Shown in pieces: positions 27,732 through 41,000 of a stretch of 64,000 nt of DNA; position 1 is the first letter of the stretch; the number at the start of each line of letters is the position of its first letter. The translations under genes were made by a program, and so were the position numbers. A model generated the notes under the pieces. It worked only from the letters and a program-made list of their open reading frames with translations. It searched no databases and was not told where the DNA came from. Location: the NCBI RefSeq assembly GCF_003286085.1, contig NW_020825298.1, positions 310,001 to 374,000 of the forward strand. Reading direction: 5' to 3'. The DNA comes from Drosophila persimilis. Its lineage: Eukaryota; Arthropoda; Insecta; Diptera; Drosophilidae.

Positions 27732-29350
27732 GACATCGTCTATCATCAGTCTCTTCTGCAGTACGCAGAGGAACAAGATCATAGGCTAACAGCAGTCTGA
27801 AGTAGCAGAAGGAACAAGTAGCGAAGTAGCTATCTAAGACGCCGAACTGTCGAAGCGACGATGGTGGTCATGGGTAGCCCAAAATACGGAATTCACTCGT
27901 TAAAATGTTTTCATTTACTTTAATACTTTAGCTAATTTTTTAAACGACAACAGCAATCATAGTTAATTTTTTTTGGAGCATGTGACTACAAATTATTTAT
28001 TCCCTCTTACATACAGTGCATACTCGGTACCTACTATATCTGTATATTCCTATAGATTGCTTGTTATACGGATTCTTGTAGTTGCACACGCAAATGCAAA
28101 CCGAGCAGGACCCTTGTAAAGCAATTAGGCGTAAGACTGTAGACTAATAAGTACTAATACTAATAAATTGTGCGTGGTTGGCAGCCCTTTGGGTCCTTTT
28201 TAAAATGCATGAGTAGGCAAGAGGATTGGGAAGGAAGCCAGAAAGCCAGAAAGCATGACAAGTAGTGGTTAGGCTAATGTATTTTCATTTAACTTGTGAT
28301 AAATATTTACATCTGAATTTATGTATTATTATATGTGCAAAAGTCTCTTCAAAATCATATCCTTATCTAGCTCCTTTTCACGAATATCGCAATATATTTT
28401 TATCTTTCTATTAAGAGTGTTTTTGTCAAACTATTGTCAAGTTATTTGATTATCCCTGGAATTGGGTGCATTCAAATAGATACGTTCTTTCGTACATATT
28501 ACTACCCCTTTCTTTCATTCCACTACATTCTGCTACACCTAAGTATTTAGTATTTAGTACCACAGCTAAGATTAGTAGTGGCAGTTTTAGACTTTTAGAG
28601 TACAAGCAGAAGATATTGCATACTGATGTATGCTAAGAATTTATCATATTATTTAAGTTGTATACTAGTAGCATTCTGTATATCATGCACATCCTTTTGA
28701 ATTGTTAGTCTTGGTAATGGATAATTAATACGATACCGGATTGGATCAACTGATAGAAGTCAATGAGAAAACGTATAAAGTGAGGAGCTGAGAGCGAATA
28801 TACATAGACATAGATAAAACGATATTATTGCCAATACTTAGCCGCGTTCTTCATACAAAACCAACTTAACTAAATCGACGTGCAAGCCAATCGAATGTTC
28901 GAAGTTTATCACGTAAGATATGATTATGCGAAAGTATTAAGGGGATTTGAAATGCAATAATTAAAGCGACATTGATAAGCGATTCGGTTTGCTAACAAAC
29001 AATCGAATACATATATGTATGTATCATATAAGGACATCAAAAATAAATAGTAAACTCTTCACAGCAGGGCGCAATGTAGGAAACGAGTGAATTAAGTATT
29101 TTGTGCTAATGATTGTAAAAAGCTACACCTATGTATGTATGAATGTACGTTGCATGTCTATAATAAAGTTTAATATTTAAATCACAATTAACAACTTCGA
29201 GCATCGAAAATATGAACTATCGACTTCTGTGAATAAGCGGAAAGGCGGAGCTCTGCAGCAGGTGCTACAATTAATATCAAAATAACAGAAAATGGGTGTA
29301 ATTTGATGAGGTGATGAACCCTTGCGTGCAACACTGCGACTGGCTATTCA
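27732..29350 (+). other. Cda5 3' UTR and spacer to Ir21a
   Basis: AT-rich sequence without open frames of note. Two AATAAA hexamers on the plus strand (28162-28167 and 29162-29167) are plausible poly(A) signals for Cda5, giving 3' UTRs of about 0.45 and 1.45 kb. The second lies only about 250 bases before the Ir21a start, so the two genes are tightly spaced. Confidence 0.5.
29162..29167 (+). terminator. Distal poly(A) signal, probably Cda5
   Basis: Canonical AATAAA followed by AT-rich sequence, about 1.4 kb after the Cda5 stop and before the Ir21a promoter; a nearer AATAAA is at 28162-28167. Confidence 0.45.
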
Positions 29351-29356
29351 AGCAGT

Positions 29357-29364
29357 TATAAAAG
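29357..29364 (+). promoter_or_regulatory. TATA box upstream of Ir21a
   Basis: TATAAAAG lies 66 bases before the Ir21a ATG. A start site about 30 bases on would fall near 29388, giving a very short 5' leader. Nothing else in the 200 bases upstream looks like a core promoter. Confidence 0.45.
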
Positions 29365-29422
29365 GAGCAGCATGTGGCACTCTGCACACATTTCAGCAAG
29401 ACGTCGTTGAAAAGTAACCATC

Positions 29423-32293
29423 ATGTGGACGAAGTGGATTGTGCTGGCACTGTTCACTAGCCAATGCGCCGAGATAGGTGCTGCATTATATCCAGTCGAC
29501 TTCACTGAAAAGTGTGTTAGCAGGCGACTTATCAATCGTTATGGTTTGAACGAAGAAATCTATGGGCTGAGAATTTGTGGAGGCGGAAAACCAAATCAAA
29601 TGCGTCTCCGACGACGTGTTGATTCAACTTTTCACGGCAAACCAAAGCCACGCGGAGAGCTTCTGGCCAATAAATTTCACATAAATGCATATAGTTTGGA
29701 TCAGACCAACTCCCTTGTGGCGCTTGTCAACAAAATAGCTCATGAGTACTTGGGAAAGTGTCCACCGGTTATATATTACGATGCTTTTGTGGAAAAATCG
29801 GATGGACTCGTGTTGGAGACTCTATTCAAGGTAAGTTCGTAAAAGTGTCAAATGCAAAACCACTGTGAACTCGAAATCATCGACTTTTGCAGACCATTCC
29901 TATTTCGTTTTATCATGGCGAAATCAATGCCCGCTATGAGGCTGAAAATCCCCACCTCACAAGTCATATCGACAGCAATTGCAAGAGCTACATTCTGTTC
30001 CTTTCGGACCCGCTGATGGCACGTAAGATTCTAGGTCCTCAGACAGAGAGCCGCGTGGTGCTCGTCTCACGGTCAACGCAGTGGAAGCTCCGTGACTTTC
30101 TGTCTTCGGAGCTGTCCTCAAATATTGTGAATTTACTCGTTATTGGGGAGTCGCTGATGGCGGATCCAATGCGAGTAAGTACAAGCTTATAATAATGCAT
30201 TCCTTGGAGATTCACTCACCTTTGTCGTAGGAGCGTCCGTACGTATTGTACACCCACAAGCTGTACGCAGATGGTCTCGGCTCGAATACACCTGTCGTTC
30301 TTACTAGCTGGATAAAAGGCGGTCTATCCCGACCCCACATAAATCTCTTCCCTCCAAAATTCCAAGCTGGCTTTGCAGGACATCGTTTTCAAGTCTCTGC
30401 TGCCAATCAACCGCCTTTCATATTTCGTATACGCACTTTGGACTCTTCGGGCATGCTGCAGCTGCAATGGGACGGCGTGGAGTTGCGGTTGCTGAACATG
30501 ATTTCGAAGCGCCTGAACTTCTCGGTGGATATCTCAGAGGCTCCTAGGGTGTCCGATAGTCGCAGCATCGTTGAGAACATTCAGACGGAGATTGCCCAAA
30601 AGACAGTTGACATAGGAATGTCCGGTATTTACGTGACTGCGGAGCGTCTGCGGGAGACCGACATGTCCGTCGGACACTCGCGCGATTGTGCGGCTTTCAT
30701 TACGTTGGCGTCCAAGGCGCTGCCAAAATATAGGGCCATCATGGGCCCGTTCCAGTGGCCAGTTTGGGTGGCTCTTATTTGCGTGTACCTGGGTGCGATC
30801 GTTCCGATTGTATTCACCGACCGCTTGACGCTGAGCCATTTGCTGGGAAACTGGGGAGAGGTGGAAAATATGTTTTGGTATGTGTTTGGCATGTTCACAA
30901 ACGCTTTTACCTTCACCGGCAAATACTCGTGGAGCAATACGCAAAAGAACTCCACGCGTTTGCTTATCGGCGCCTATTGGCTCTTCACGATAATCATTAC
31001 ATCTTGCTACACCGGATCGATCATAGCGTTTGTGACATTGCCGGCGTTTCCAGATACGGTTGACTCTGTCTTAGATTTGCTCGGACTCTTCTTTCGCGTT
31101 GGCACGCTGGGTGAGTAGCGTCAATAGCAAGTAGTCGACGAACAGTCCGTAATAGAGCCCACGTCTTTCACATGTACATATATGTATGCACATCCATTTT
31201 TATAGACAACGGAGGCTGGGAGACATGGTTTCAAAATTCCACACACATTCCCACGTCACGGCTTTACAGGAAAATGGAGTTCGTAGGGAGTCTGGAAGAA
31301 GGCATCGGAAACGTCACGCAAAGTTTCTTTTGGAACTACGCATTTCTTGGATCAAAAGCTCAGCTTGAATACTTGGTCCAATCGAATTTCTCGGATGAGT
31401 AAGAACTATTGCTTTGGGTCAATGATTTTTACAATGATTTTTCATGTAGAAATATATCGCGGCGTTCGGCACTTCATCTGAGCGAAGAGTGTTTCGCTCT
31501 CTTCCAAATTGGTTTCCTGTTTCCTCGAGAATCTGTGTACAAGCGAAAGATCGACTCTATGATTTTGCTGGCCCAGCAAAGCGGACTTATTAGCAAAATC
31601 AACAATGAGGTAAGCTGGGTCATGCAGCGTTCAACATCAGGTCGCTTGCTGCAGGCCAGTTCGTCCAGCTCCCTGCGAGAAATCATCCAGGAGGAACGCC
31701 AGCTGACCACCGCGGACACAGAGGGGATGTTTCTCCTAATGGCACTGGGATACTTTCTGGGCGGAACTGCCCTGGTATCCGAAATCGTAGGAGGAATCAC
31801 CAACAAGTGCCGGCAAATCATCAAACGTTCTCGGAAGTCAGCCTCCAGCTCGTGGTCCTCCCAAAAGAGTTCCGCACTTGGCCCAGGTGGAGAGCGTACA
31901 TCTGCCCAGAAAATAGAGCACGACGAACGCAAGGCGGCGCGTCGTGACGCGGCAGACGATGGCCAGAAGATGAGTTTCGGAATGCGGGAACTTAATTTGA
32001 CGCGCACAACGTTTCGTGAATTATATGGGAATTACAGCAGAGCAGATCAGCAGCAAAGCTGTGGCCACAAGCCTTCGGATCTCGTGCAGTCCCACGAGCA
32101 CACCGCCCAGAACGAATCTCTGGATTGTTTGGATGAGTTAATAGCTCATTTGGAGAAGGCCGAAGCTCAAAGTGACCCTTCTTCAGCTCAGCAGTTTTTT
32201 CCTGATGAATATTTTGGTGCAAACACCGAACACGCGAGCGTCGAATGTTTTGGTCCAAACACAGAACAATCAAGCGACACAACACAGAAGTAA
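29423..32293 (+). CDS. Ir21a: Ionotropic receptor 21a, complete
   Basis: Variant ionotropic glutamate receptor subunit of sensory neurons; in D. melanogaster it acts with IR25a and IR93a in cool sensing. Exons: 29423-29830, 29893-30174, 30231-31110, 31206-31398, 31450-32293, all GT-AG with consistent phases, giving 868 residues (the melanogaster protein is about 840). An N-terminal signal-like segment (WIVLALFTS) is followed by the amino-terminal region. The ligand-binding lobe S1 lies around residues 310-400, TM1 near 405 (WPVWVALICVYLG), then the pore region, TM2 near 474 (LLIGAYWLFTIII) and lobe S2. TM3 is near 680-700 (GMFLLMALGYFLGG). A long Ser/Lys/Glu-rich cytoplasmic tail of about 160 residues follows. 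The ATG is the first in the frame and sits just after the TATA-type promoter. The 3' part from residue about 470 onward is repeated at 43186-44531. Confidence 0.93.
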
Positions 32294-33040
32294 ATAATCA
32301 AAATGGCGTATTTTACCGAAATGCAAGGGCAAAGGCGCATGCTATAACGGTTTAAACAAAAAATGTAACTTCGCAAACTGTTTCTCCCTCTGTACGTCAT
32401 ACACCTTGCAAAATATATCTGTAAGACTCACCTTCTTGTGCTAACGCATCCAGTAAAAATCATCTAAATGCATAAAAGGTTCAAAAGCATGCAAATCTGG
32501 GAAAGAGTCATTATTAATTTGGTTTCAAAGTAGTTCGAAAACGAGTATGTTAAAATTATTAAAGGAAATAAATTATACATTCCTCTATTGCAGTATATAC
32601 TGTATGGTTAGTGTCCATAGTCCGTAGATATGTAGTTGGTATGTAGCGAATGTGTAGTTCCCCTGTACACAATTTACATTTCTTTTTAAACCTATTTTAT
32701 AAACAATTCAATAACAGGTATTAATCAAAATGATCCAATCCTTTTGAAAATTGATTTATGAATCGGATAAAATTATTTAATACAAAAATGAATTAAAAAA
32801 TCGAGGAATATGACATCCAATCATGGGCTGATAACGATTAAGCCATTGTCGAGCAACTTGTCAACAATCCATACAGCTGTTCAGCTGAAAGATATCGCGA
32901 TTCATTCATTTTTTCGAACACTTTAAAAACATTCTACGCGGATTTATTCAAGCTGTTCACCTCTTGAAATAGAGGGGGTTAAGTGGGTTAAGTTCGTTTT
33001 TGTCATCAGTATATATCAGTCCGTATATTTTTGAGGGTCA
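30948..33040 (+). repeat. Segmental duplication, copy 1 (Ir21a 3' part to l(2)gl upstream)
   Basis: Matches 43186 to about 45325, with an offset of 12,238 through the coding part. From 30948 to about 32660 the two copies are nearly identical, introns included; from about 32660 to 33040 they are still alignable but much more divergent. The left edge is abrupt, at the AAC codon of residue about 470 of Ir21a. Confidence 0.85.
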
Positions 33041-33055
33041 GACCGTATATTTGTG
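33001..33055 (+). promoter_or_regulatory. Possible l(2)gl core promoter, motif-6 like
   Basis: CCGTATATTTTT followed by GAGGGTCAG resembles the Drosophila Ohler motif 6 and a degenerate motif 1, a pair typical of broad housekeeping promoters. It faces l(2)gl and aligns with the better-preserved version at 45284-45336. The motif 1 half is poor here (GGTCAGACCG), so the true start may be elsewhere in the next few hundred bases. Confidence 0.3.
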
Positions 33056-33086
33056 ACTAGAACCGCGCTTTTGTCTGAGCGTTCGG

Positions 33087-33126
33087 CCACTAACCATACA
33101 GTATATATATGCTGTATGGTTAGTGG
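33087..33126. repeat. Perfect inverted repeat, 15-bp arms and 10-base loop
   Basis: CCACTAACCATACAG is followed after ten A/T-rich bases by its exact reverse complement. One arm (CTGTATGGTTAGTG) also occurs at 32600-32613 and in the second copy of the duplicated block near 44838-44851. Confidence 0.85.
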
Positions 33127-33861
33127 TTCGGCTTAGGGGATTGCGCCATTTTAAGAGTTTTTTAAATTGGAGTTTAGCGATAACCGCAACTCGTATGTAT
33201 CTACCCCGAATTGAGCGTTTTATTATTTTCGGTATTTATTTTCGGTTCAAGGCATTTTTGGTATTTTTTTAATCTAGCTTGAAAATCTGGAGCGCTGTCG
33301 TCATCGATATCGATATATGGATATATCAATATTTTAACATCCCTAAAAAATGCCGTCATGAGCGGGTCGCGTCGCAGCAGAATTTTCCCACCCACTGAAT
33401 AATTAATAAAGGTGTACAGTTAAGGTGCAAAGCAAACTCTTAAGAGATTAAAAGTGGAGTTTAGTTTGTTTTCGGTAATTGTTCGGTTATTGTTTAAATA
33501 CAGATATAGCTAGAGGCAGTGATATATAAACGTTGCAAATACAGTTTTGTGTACGTGTGTAAAGCGACAACAAAAACAGGCATTTCTTCAAGCCGACGCC
33601 TCTTCACTGAAAAAGTGCGAACACTTTCGTATAAGCGGATAAAAACGTTCCGAATAAACTAAAACATTAAACAAATTGTGAACATAACTAAATTTAATGA
33701 AAACGTAGCAAACAAAATTTTAATTTCTAGTGTACATAAATATATCACACATACATACAAACGTTCTAATGCTATGCAGTGAGTCAGCCACACACACAAA
33801 CACCCTTGCAGCATGAGTATACCTATGCCGTCATGTCATCTTTCGTTGACAGTGTTGTTTT

Positions 33862-34052
33862 TATACCCTAAACAGAATGTTATAACATTTTGAGATGCAT
33901 GTAAGGCACTATTCGAGCCACTTGGTCCTAAAACAAAAGTAGCGGAAGCCTTTATTTAAAAATGTAGTTCCCTTGCATTTTAAAGTTAATCCAAAAGAAA
34001 TTGTATTATTTTGGTATTAAATGGAGAGTCAAACCATTAGTGTAAGGGTATA
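33862..34052. mobile_element. Short transposon-like fragment with inverted TATACCCT ends
   Basis: The element begins TATACCCT and ends AGGGTATA about 190 bases later, with an AT-rich non-coding interior. These termini resemble those of small non-autonomous Drosophila elements of the DINE-1/INE-1 Helitron group. The assignment rests on the ends alone. Confidence 0.3.
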
Positions 34053-35044
34053 CAGTCCTCAGTGCGCAAAAATATTTGTCCCGCCTTTCGTTTCTGGTTT
34101 TCTATGTTCGTTTAATACATTCACACATTTTACGTGCATTGTGTAGATGAATGAAAATAAATGTGCTGCCGGCGTAAAATAGCAATTTTTAGCTTACCAT
34201 TACCGTAATGGCAGATTAAAAAAATATGAAATTGGGTCATCACTCCGCTTCTGTTCTGTTGTAGTAAACCGATTGTATACAACCAGTATTATCACCCAAA
34301 GCCACAAGGTTACATTCGGGAAATTGAACAGTGGCGATCCGTTAATTATTCGACTGTCGCTGGCGACCGTAACCATCCACATCCATGTCTTGTTTTTACG
34401 AGTATGTTCAACGCAGCATAGCGAGTTCATTAACTCCATAAACCAGTAACACCAATACAAATGTACATTTCTAGCTTGAGCTGGCCGTACCCTTTTTTGT
34501 ACCAGTCTCTTAATATTTGCGTGGGCAATTTAATATATTTTTTCAAAAACAATGCTCCATGTACAAATGTGATTTTCAATCTCACCAGTTGGTTACTTAG
34601 CTACTTTTATTTGGCTTCCTCTGATCGTTGAACGTGCATAGCAATGGCAACATATGCATGTATGTATGTATGTATGTATATGCATAGAAGAATACAAGCA
34701 TATGTACATACAAACTTTGCCAACGTTTCACCCGCCCACAAACGATTTCCCGACGTTCATTTGAAATCTCCGCACAACTTGTTTAACAAGTCTTGTAAAT
34801 CGAGTTCTCGCTTTGGCTCGGCTCGGGTCATAGATTATTTTTCTGGCGTTCTGCTTTCTTATGAAAATTTGTATCTATTTTGGCAACACTCCCGTTTTTA
34901 AAATGGCCATAGAGTTTCATTTATTATTTATTCTCAACGTAATGTATTCAATGTATTATTTTGATATCATTTCAGTGTTTTTAAATCCCCAAAAAGTGAA
35001 ATCCGTATTGTTATTGTGTTACGTCAAATTAAATTCGTGCAACA

Positions 35045-38000
35045 ATGTTAAAGTTTATTCGTGGAAAGGGGCAACAGCCGACAGCAGAACGACAACGGCT
35101 GCAGAAGGATCTCTTTGCATATCGTAAGGTACGTATGTAAGGTGTGGACGTACGTATACAGGCACAGCCATGAAATATTCTTGTATATATGTATGTTATC
35201 ATTCGTTTTGCTTACCAGACTAAAAAGTCTTACTCACTTTTAGGCAGCTTTATATTGATAAGTTTTTATCAGCAGAACAGTACTTTTCGTGATATGTAGT
35301 TTCATTGAACACTCAGAAGTATGGTAGACTTAAATAGTCCAAGGCAATTGCTAAAAATTTTGAAAGAAAAAAATGTACATATTGATTTGAATGGAGCTGA
35401 TTTCTTAATGTCTCACCTTTACAATACATACATACAAGGGTGTGCCAATTGACCTATTCAGTTGTGGGGTCGTCATATTTCATTGAAAACTGACTGCTAT
35501 GCGGCGTCTATTAGCCCATATACATATTTTTTGTTTGTTTTAGAGCTTGTTAAGCCACTTAAAGTTCTTTGAAAGAACTGTACGTAATGTTTTGAACCGA
35601 CTGTCGCATGAATCATTAGGAAAGTAAAGCCTTGTCTGAAGCGGACCTCGATAAGTGGGTCAAGCGAATTGCACCATTTTGTAATATGGCTTTGCAAGCA
35701 CTTTTACCTGTTGCGGAGCTATTTTTATATAAAAAGAAGGTTGGAATATAAATACACGTGCAACCATCGTCGATGTCATCAAGTTCTTCCAACAATATTT
35801 CCAATGACATCATTCACAATTCAGTCTCGATGTTTGTATATGTTCGTGGACAAACATATGTATAGTTACATATACGATATTGCAGGTTAAATGATAATAT
35901 AAACGAAAGATAATTTCTCTTTAAAACGCATGCACCAAGACAATACAAATATGTTTAAATAGTAACATATATAGACAGTGTAATCCCTTGGCGAGCCAAA
36001 ATTAGTCATCTAAATCTATTGTTGCGAGGTACACAGAGAACATTCTCATATTCACCAACCCCAAATAATAAAATTGTACACATAGTACAATCATAGCACA
36101 GATAGTCACCAGTCAGTACCACGAAGGCAGTAGTTGATAAGATTAATTTTGTTTGTTTTATGTGCTGCTGCCCTCAGAAGTACCACATACATGCATATGT
36201 GTATACATATGTATTTATGTACATACATTTATGCCCATACGAAGGAAAATATCGAGCGTATATATTGTTTGCGTAGATAGGCGTGGTATCTTCCGCTGAT
36301 AAGATTTCAAACAACCTACAACAGATCCCAGGGAAAAGGAAATGCTGCACCTGTATGTGGGTCAAAATACTCGTACCGCCGTTTGTTCAAGTTTTCAGAA
36401 CAAGCCACAGAATGTCTACCTTACATCAAGGATTTTGATTCACCAATATATAAAATTAAAATTATTTTCATATAAACCAATGTTTAATGTGGTTTTTGCG
36501 GCGACTTTATCGTTATATATCGTATATCGATACAAAATATGCATTCAATATTAAATTTAAGAGTTTCTACTCAGCCCAGTAGGAGGTAAAAATATATATT
36601 CCTGCCAAATATCTCAGATGGGACTTTTCGTCGAAAGCTCTTACTTCGCTGTGTAGCAGGTAGCATTTTATACAAATTAGAATACCTTTTGCAAGGGTAT
36701 AAAAAAGCTTCATTAAACTTTTAGAGATGCTTGGATGACTACGCTGTCGCTTCTCTCATTAAGAATGTGTCGAAAAGCAAAGTTCTTCACGGTCTGCGGG
36801 CGAAACAGTTTCATCTTATTCAACTTTGGGCATGTGTTGCTTCATTTTCACACTCCGCCACTGTTAAGGTTTTAGCTGAGGCTATACTTCTAGGAACAAT
36901 TCCGAAGTTCAGTTAAAAACTTCTTTCGTGCTTTTATTTTTAGTTTAATCAGAACTACGCTGTTGGTAAGGTAAAAAGACAGCTTTCGTTTAGGACGTAG
37001 TCATAAGTAAACCATTGTTGCGTATTTTGTTAACTATGTACACAAAAGCGTCAACAAAAATTGTATTAAACAACATTGCCAAAGCATATCGGGGCAACGT
37101 CATTGAACAAGTTAATGCGATTTTCCAACTGACTACTTTTAAGGTAAACTGAACGTAAACTGAAAATATGAACAAATGCGGAGATAAGCAAAACAATATA
37201 ATATGCATAAATATTTAATTATGTTTATCATTTCTCTATTTTCAGACTGCGCAGCATGGCTTTCCACACAAACCTTCAGCTCTGGCATACGATCCTGTTG
37301 CAAAGCTCATGGCGATTGGCACACAAACAGGTGCCATAAAAGTATTTGGTCAACCCGGAGTGGAGTTATATGCCCAGCATACGTTGGTCAATAATTCGGC
37401 AGCGGAGCTCAATGTTCAGTTGCTAGAGTGGGTTTACGGCACAGGCCGCATACTTTCGTTGACAGCAGCCAATCAGCTGATCCTGTGGGAACCAGTAGGC
37501 ACTACACTGGTACCAATCAAAACATTGCCGTTTGACGGAAAACTTAAGAAGGTCTCCTCGCTCTGCTGTTCCCTGAATAAAGATTTACTGTGGATAGGAA
37601 CGGAAGGCGGAAATATCTATCAGCTCGATTTAAAATCTTTCACAATACGAGAACCAGTCATCTACCACGATGTCGTTCTGGAGCAAGTGCCCCCGACTTA
37701 CAAGCTCAATCCAGGGGCAATTGAGTCTATTCGACAGCTTCCAAATTCATTGAATAAACTCCTAATTGCCTACAATCGTGGCCTATGCGTGCTTTGGGAT
37801 ATGGATACATCTGCCGTAGAGCGCGCATACATTGCACCGGGACATGGACAAAGCGTGGGGCTTTCTGTTAATTCAACTGGAACTGAATTTAGCTGGTATC
37901 ATGCGGACGGTTCGTACGCAACGTGGAGCATAGATAATGGAGAACCGCCACAAAATGTAAACTATGTACCATATGGACCCGATCCTTGCAAGAGCATTAA

Positions 38001-41000
38001 TCGCCTTTACAAGGGCCAGAGAGGGTAAGTAAATTTGTAATTTTAAAAAAAGACATTCTGTGCTATAGTATTTTATATTTCTAGCACCAACGACGTGATC
38101 GTTTTTTCCGGCGGCATGCCGCGTTCAGCGTATGGGGATCATAATTGCGTTTCAGTACATGTCAGCGATGGACACAAAGTATGTCTCGACTTTACATCTA
38201 AGGTTATAGACTTTTTTGTTACGTACAAGGAGGGAAGTGACGACGTTGAAGTACTGATTGTTTTGCTGGAAGAAGAGCTGTGCGCATACGACCTGACCGA
38301 CCCTAGTATTTTGTCAATCAAGGCTCCCTATCTCCATTCAGTGCATGCGTCAGCTGTGACATGCAACTATCTTGCCTCTCAAGTCACCCAGGGAGTGTAC
38401 GAACGTATTTTACGAGCAGGAGATGAACAAGATATCGACTACAGCAGTATTGACTGGCCCATCACCGGCGGCGTGTTGACCGACGATTCAGTTGAATCTG
38501 ATGAGGACGAAGTGGTGAAAGATTACGAAATACTTTTAACAGGTCACGAGGATGGGTCGGTTAAATTCTGGGATTGTACTGGAGTCCTGCTTAAACCTAT
38601 ATACAATTTTAAAACGGCAAGCATTTTTGGGAACGAGCATGAATACCGGGAAGATGGAGCTGCCGACATAAGTGCAGAACAACTTGACGAAGGAGAACCA
38701 CCATTTCGTAAGGCTGGTTTGTTTGACCCTTACTCTGATGACCCGCGATTGGCCGTTAAAAAAATAGCATTTTGCCCCAAGACAGGCCAGCTAGTTGTGG
38801 GTGGAACTGCCGGCCAAATTGTTATTGCTGATTTCGACACTGCTGCCGAGGATCAAAGTTCTCTAAAGTATAACTCTATGAACTTGGTCAGCGACCGCGA
38901 TGGTTTCGTATGGAAGGGACACGATCAGCTCAATGTTCGCGCCAATTTGTTAGAGGACAATGCAGTCCCATTGACCGAAAATGGGGTTAATATAACGGGA
39001 GTACTTCAAGTTCTTCCACCCGCAAGCATCACTTGCATGGCCCTGGAAGCTAATTGGGGCCTTGTGTCCGGTGGAACAGCGCATGGATTAGTACTGTTTG
39101 ACTTCAAAAACTTTGTTCCGGTGTTCCACCGCTGCACATTAAATCCAAATGACCTAACTGGAGCTGGCGAGCAATTGTCCCGTCGTAAGTCGTTCAAAAA
39201 ATCACTGCGAGAGTCATTTCGAAAGCTCCGAAAGGGTCGATCTACACGAAACAATCCAACCAACCAGGTGCCCACTACGGCAAGTCTTACATAAATAATT
39301 ACAATTAAGAACAAAACAATTTACTGAATAATTCCTTGCAGTTGGAAGCGCGTCCTGTTGAGAGGCAAATAGAGGCACGTTGCACCGACGACGGCTTGGG
39401 ATCCATGGTGCGATGCCTACTGTTCGCTAAAACTTATGTCACCAACGGTAAGTATTCCTAATAAATGCATATAACAATACATTTCGACATTAATTAATTG
39501 AATATTTATTTTCAGTCAACATAACATCGCCGACTTTGTGGTCAGCTACAAACGCTAGTACCGTTTCTGTTTTCCTCCTACACTTACCACCAGTGCAGAC
39601 CGCCGCAACCACTGTACCACCCGCAAGTGGAAATGTACCACCGCAGGCATCCCGTCGTATTTCTGCGCAGCTTGCAAAAGAGATTCAGTTAAAACATCGT
39701 GCTCCTGTTGTGGGAATATCTATTTTTGATCAGACAGGTAGCCCTGTCGATCAATTTAATGCTGGAGAAAACGGTTCGCCTCCGCATCGCCTACTGATCG
39801 CCTCCGAAGAACAATTCAAAGTATTTTCGCTGCCGCAATTAAAACCAATAAATAAGTACAAGTTAACGGCGAACGAAGGGGCTCGCATACGTCGCATTCA
39901 CTTTGGATCATTTAGCTGTCGCATATCGCCGGAACTATTGCAAAGTCTTCATTCCGGCAGTCCAACCAAGTCCGTACGTTCCCATGGCGAGGGCGATGGC
40001 GCTGGAAATGTGAGCGCTACGTCAGCTGCTGGACGCGGTGACTTGTACCATGAGATGGCGCTGATTTGTCTGACTAACATGGGAGATATTATGGTTTTAT
40101 CAGTCCCTGAGCTAAAGAGACAACTGAATGCTGCTGCCGTGCGACGTGAAGATATCAAGTAGGTGGAAATTTACATCATTATAGTTCATAACAGTCTTAT
40201 ATACTATCTATTATCATTCTACAGCGGCATTTCTTCGCTCTGCTTCACCAATGACGGAGAAGCTCTGTACATGATGTCCTCTTCAGAACTGCAGCGCATC
40301 GCTCTCTCTACTTCTAAAGTGGTACAACCTACAGGCATTGTGGAGGTTGAACCGTTAGAGAGTGAGGACAACGAGACCGCATCGCTGGTGAACGACGGCG
40401 ATGAAAGCGATAAGGATGGCGAAGCAAATAAAGAACTCGCAAATACTGCCTCAGACACACAACCACCAGTGGCTACGCTACGCGCCAAACCGCTAGAGCT
40501 GAACGCTGATAGAAGTAGTCTCCACCTAACTAACGGGATTAGCAATAGCAACTCACCCAACCGTGCCAATGAGACTATCACAAGCTCTATAGGTGACATC
40601 ACCGTTGACTCTGTCCGCGACCATTTAAATACAACAACCACCACACTGTGTTCTACAACTACAGAGGAGACTGTTGGTGAGTGAACCACTCCCTAGTAGT
40701 TTAATATAACCCGCTTTTGTCTGTTCTCTTGTAAAAATACCCATACAATTTACATTAATTGTGCAAATGTTCTGTACTGGGAATATCACTGGTCAAATCA
40801 CTTATCTATTGTCAACATCAATGTGGCTTTTATTCGTTATTATTTAAATCAGCCGAATGCTTACCATTTTATCTACCCTTTGATTTTAGATCTGCAACAG
40901 TAATTGTACAACCGACACATAATCCAGTCCAATTTGTAATATTAAAGCTGCCCACTATTTATTTCTACAATCTTCACACAATTTTAAGTGGTTTTGCATG

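Larger units (their letters stand above)
32294..35044 (+). other. Ir21a 3' end, l(2)gl promoter region and 5' leader
   Basis: AATAAA at 32567-32572 is the likely Ir21a poly(A) signal. Promoter-like sequence lies at 33001-33055 and a perfect hairpin at 33087-33126. A transposon-like fragment sits at 33862-34052. A strong acceptor (CATTTCAG ending at 34975) starts the exon that carries the l(2)gl ATG, so l(2)gl has at least one upstream non-coding exon here; its donor was not located. Confidence 0.5.
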
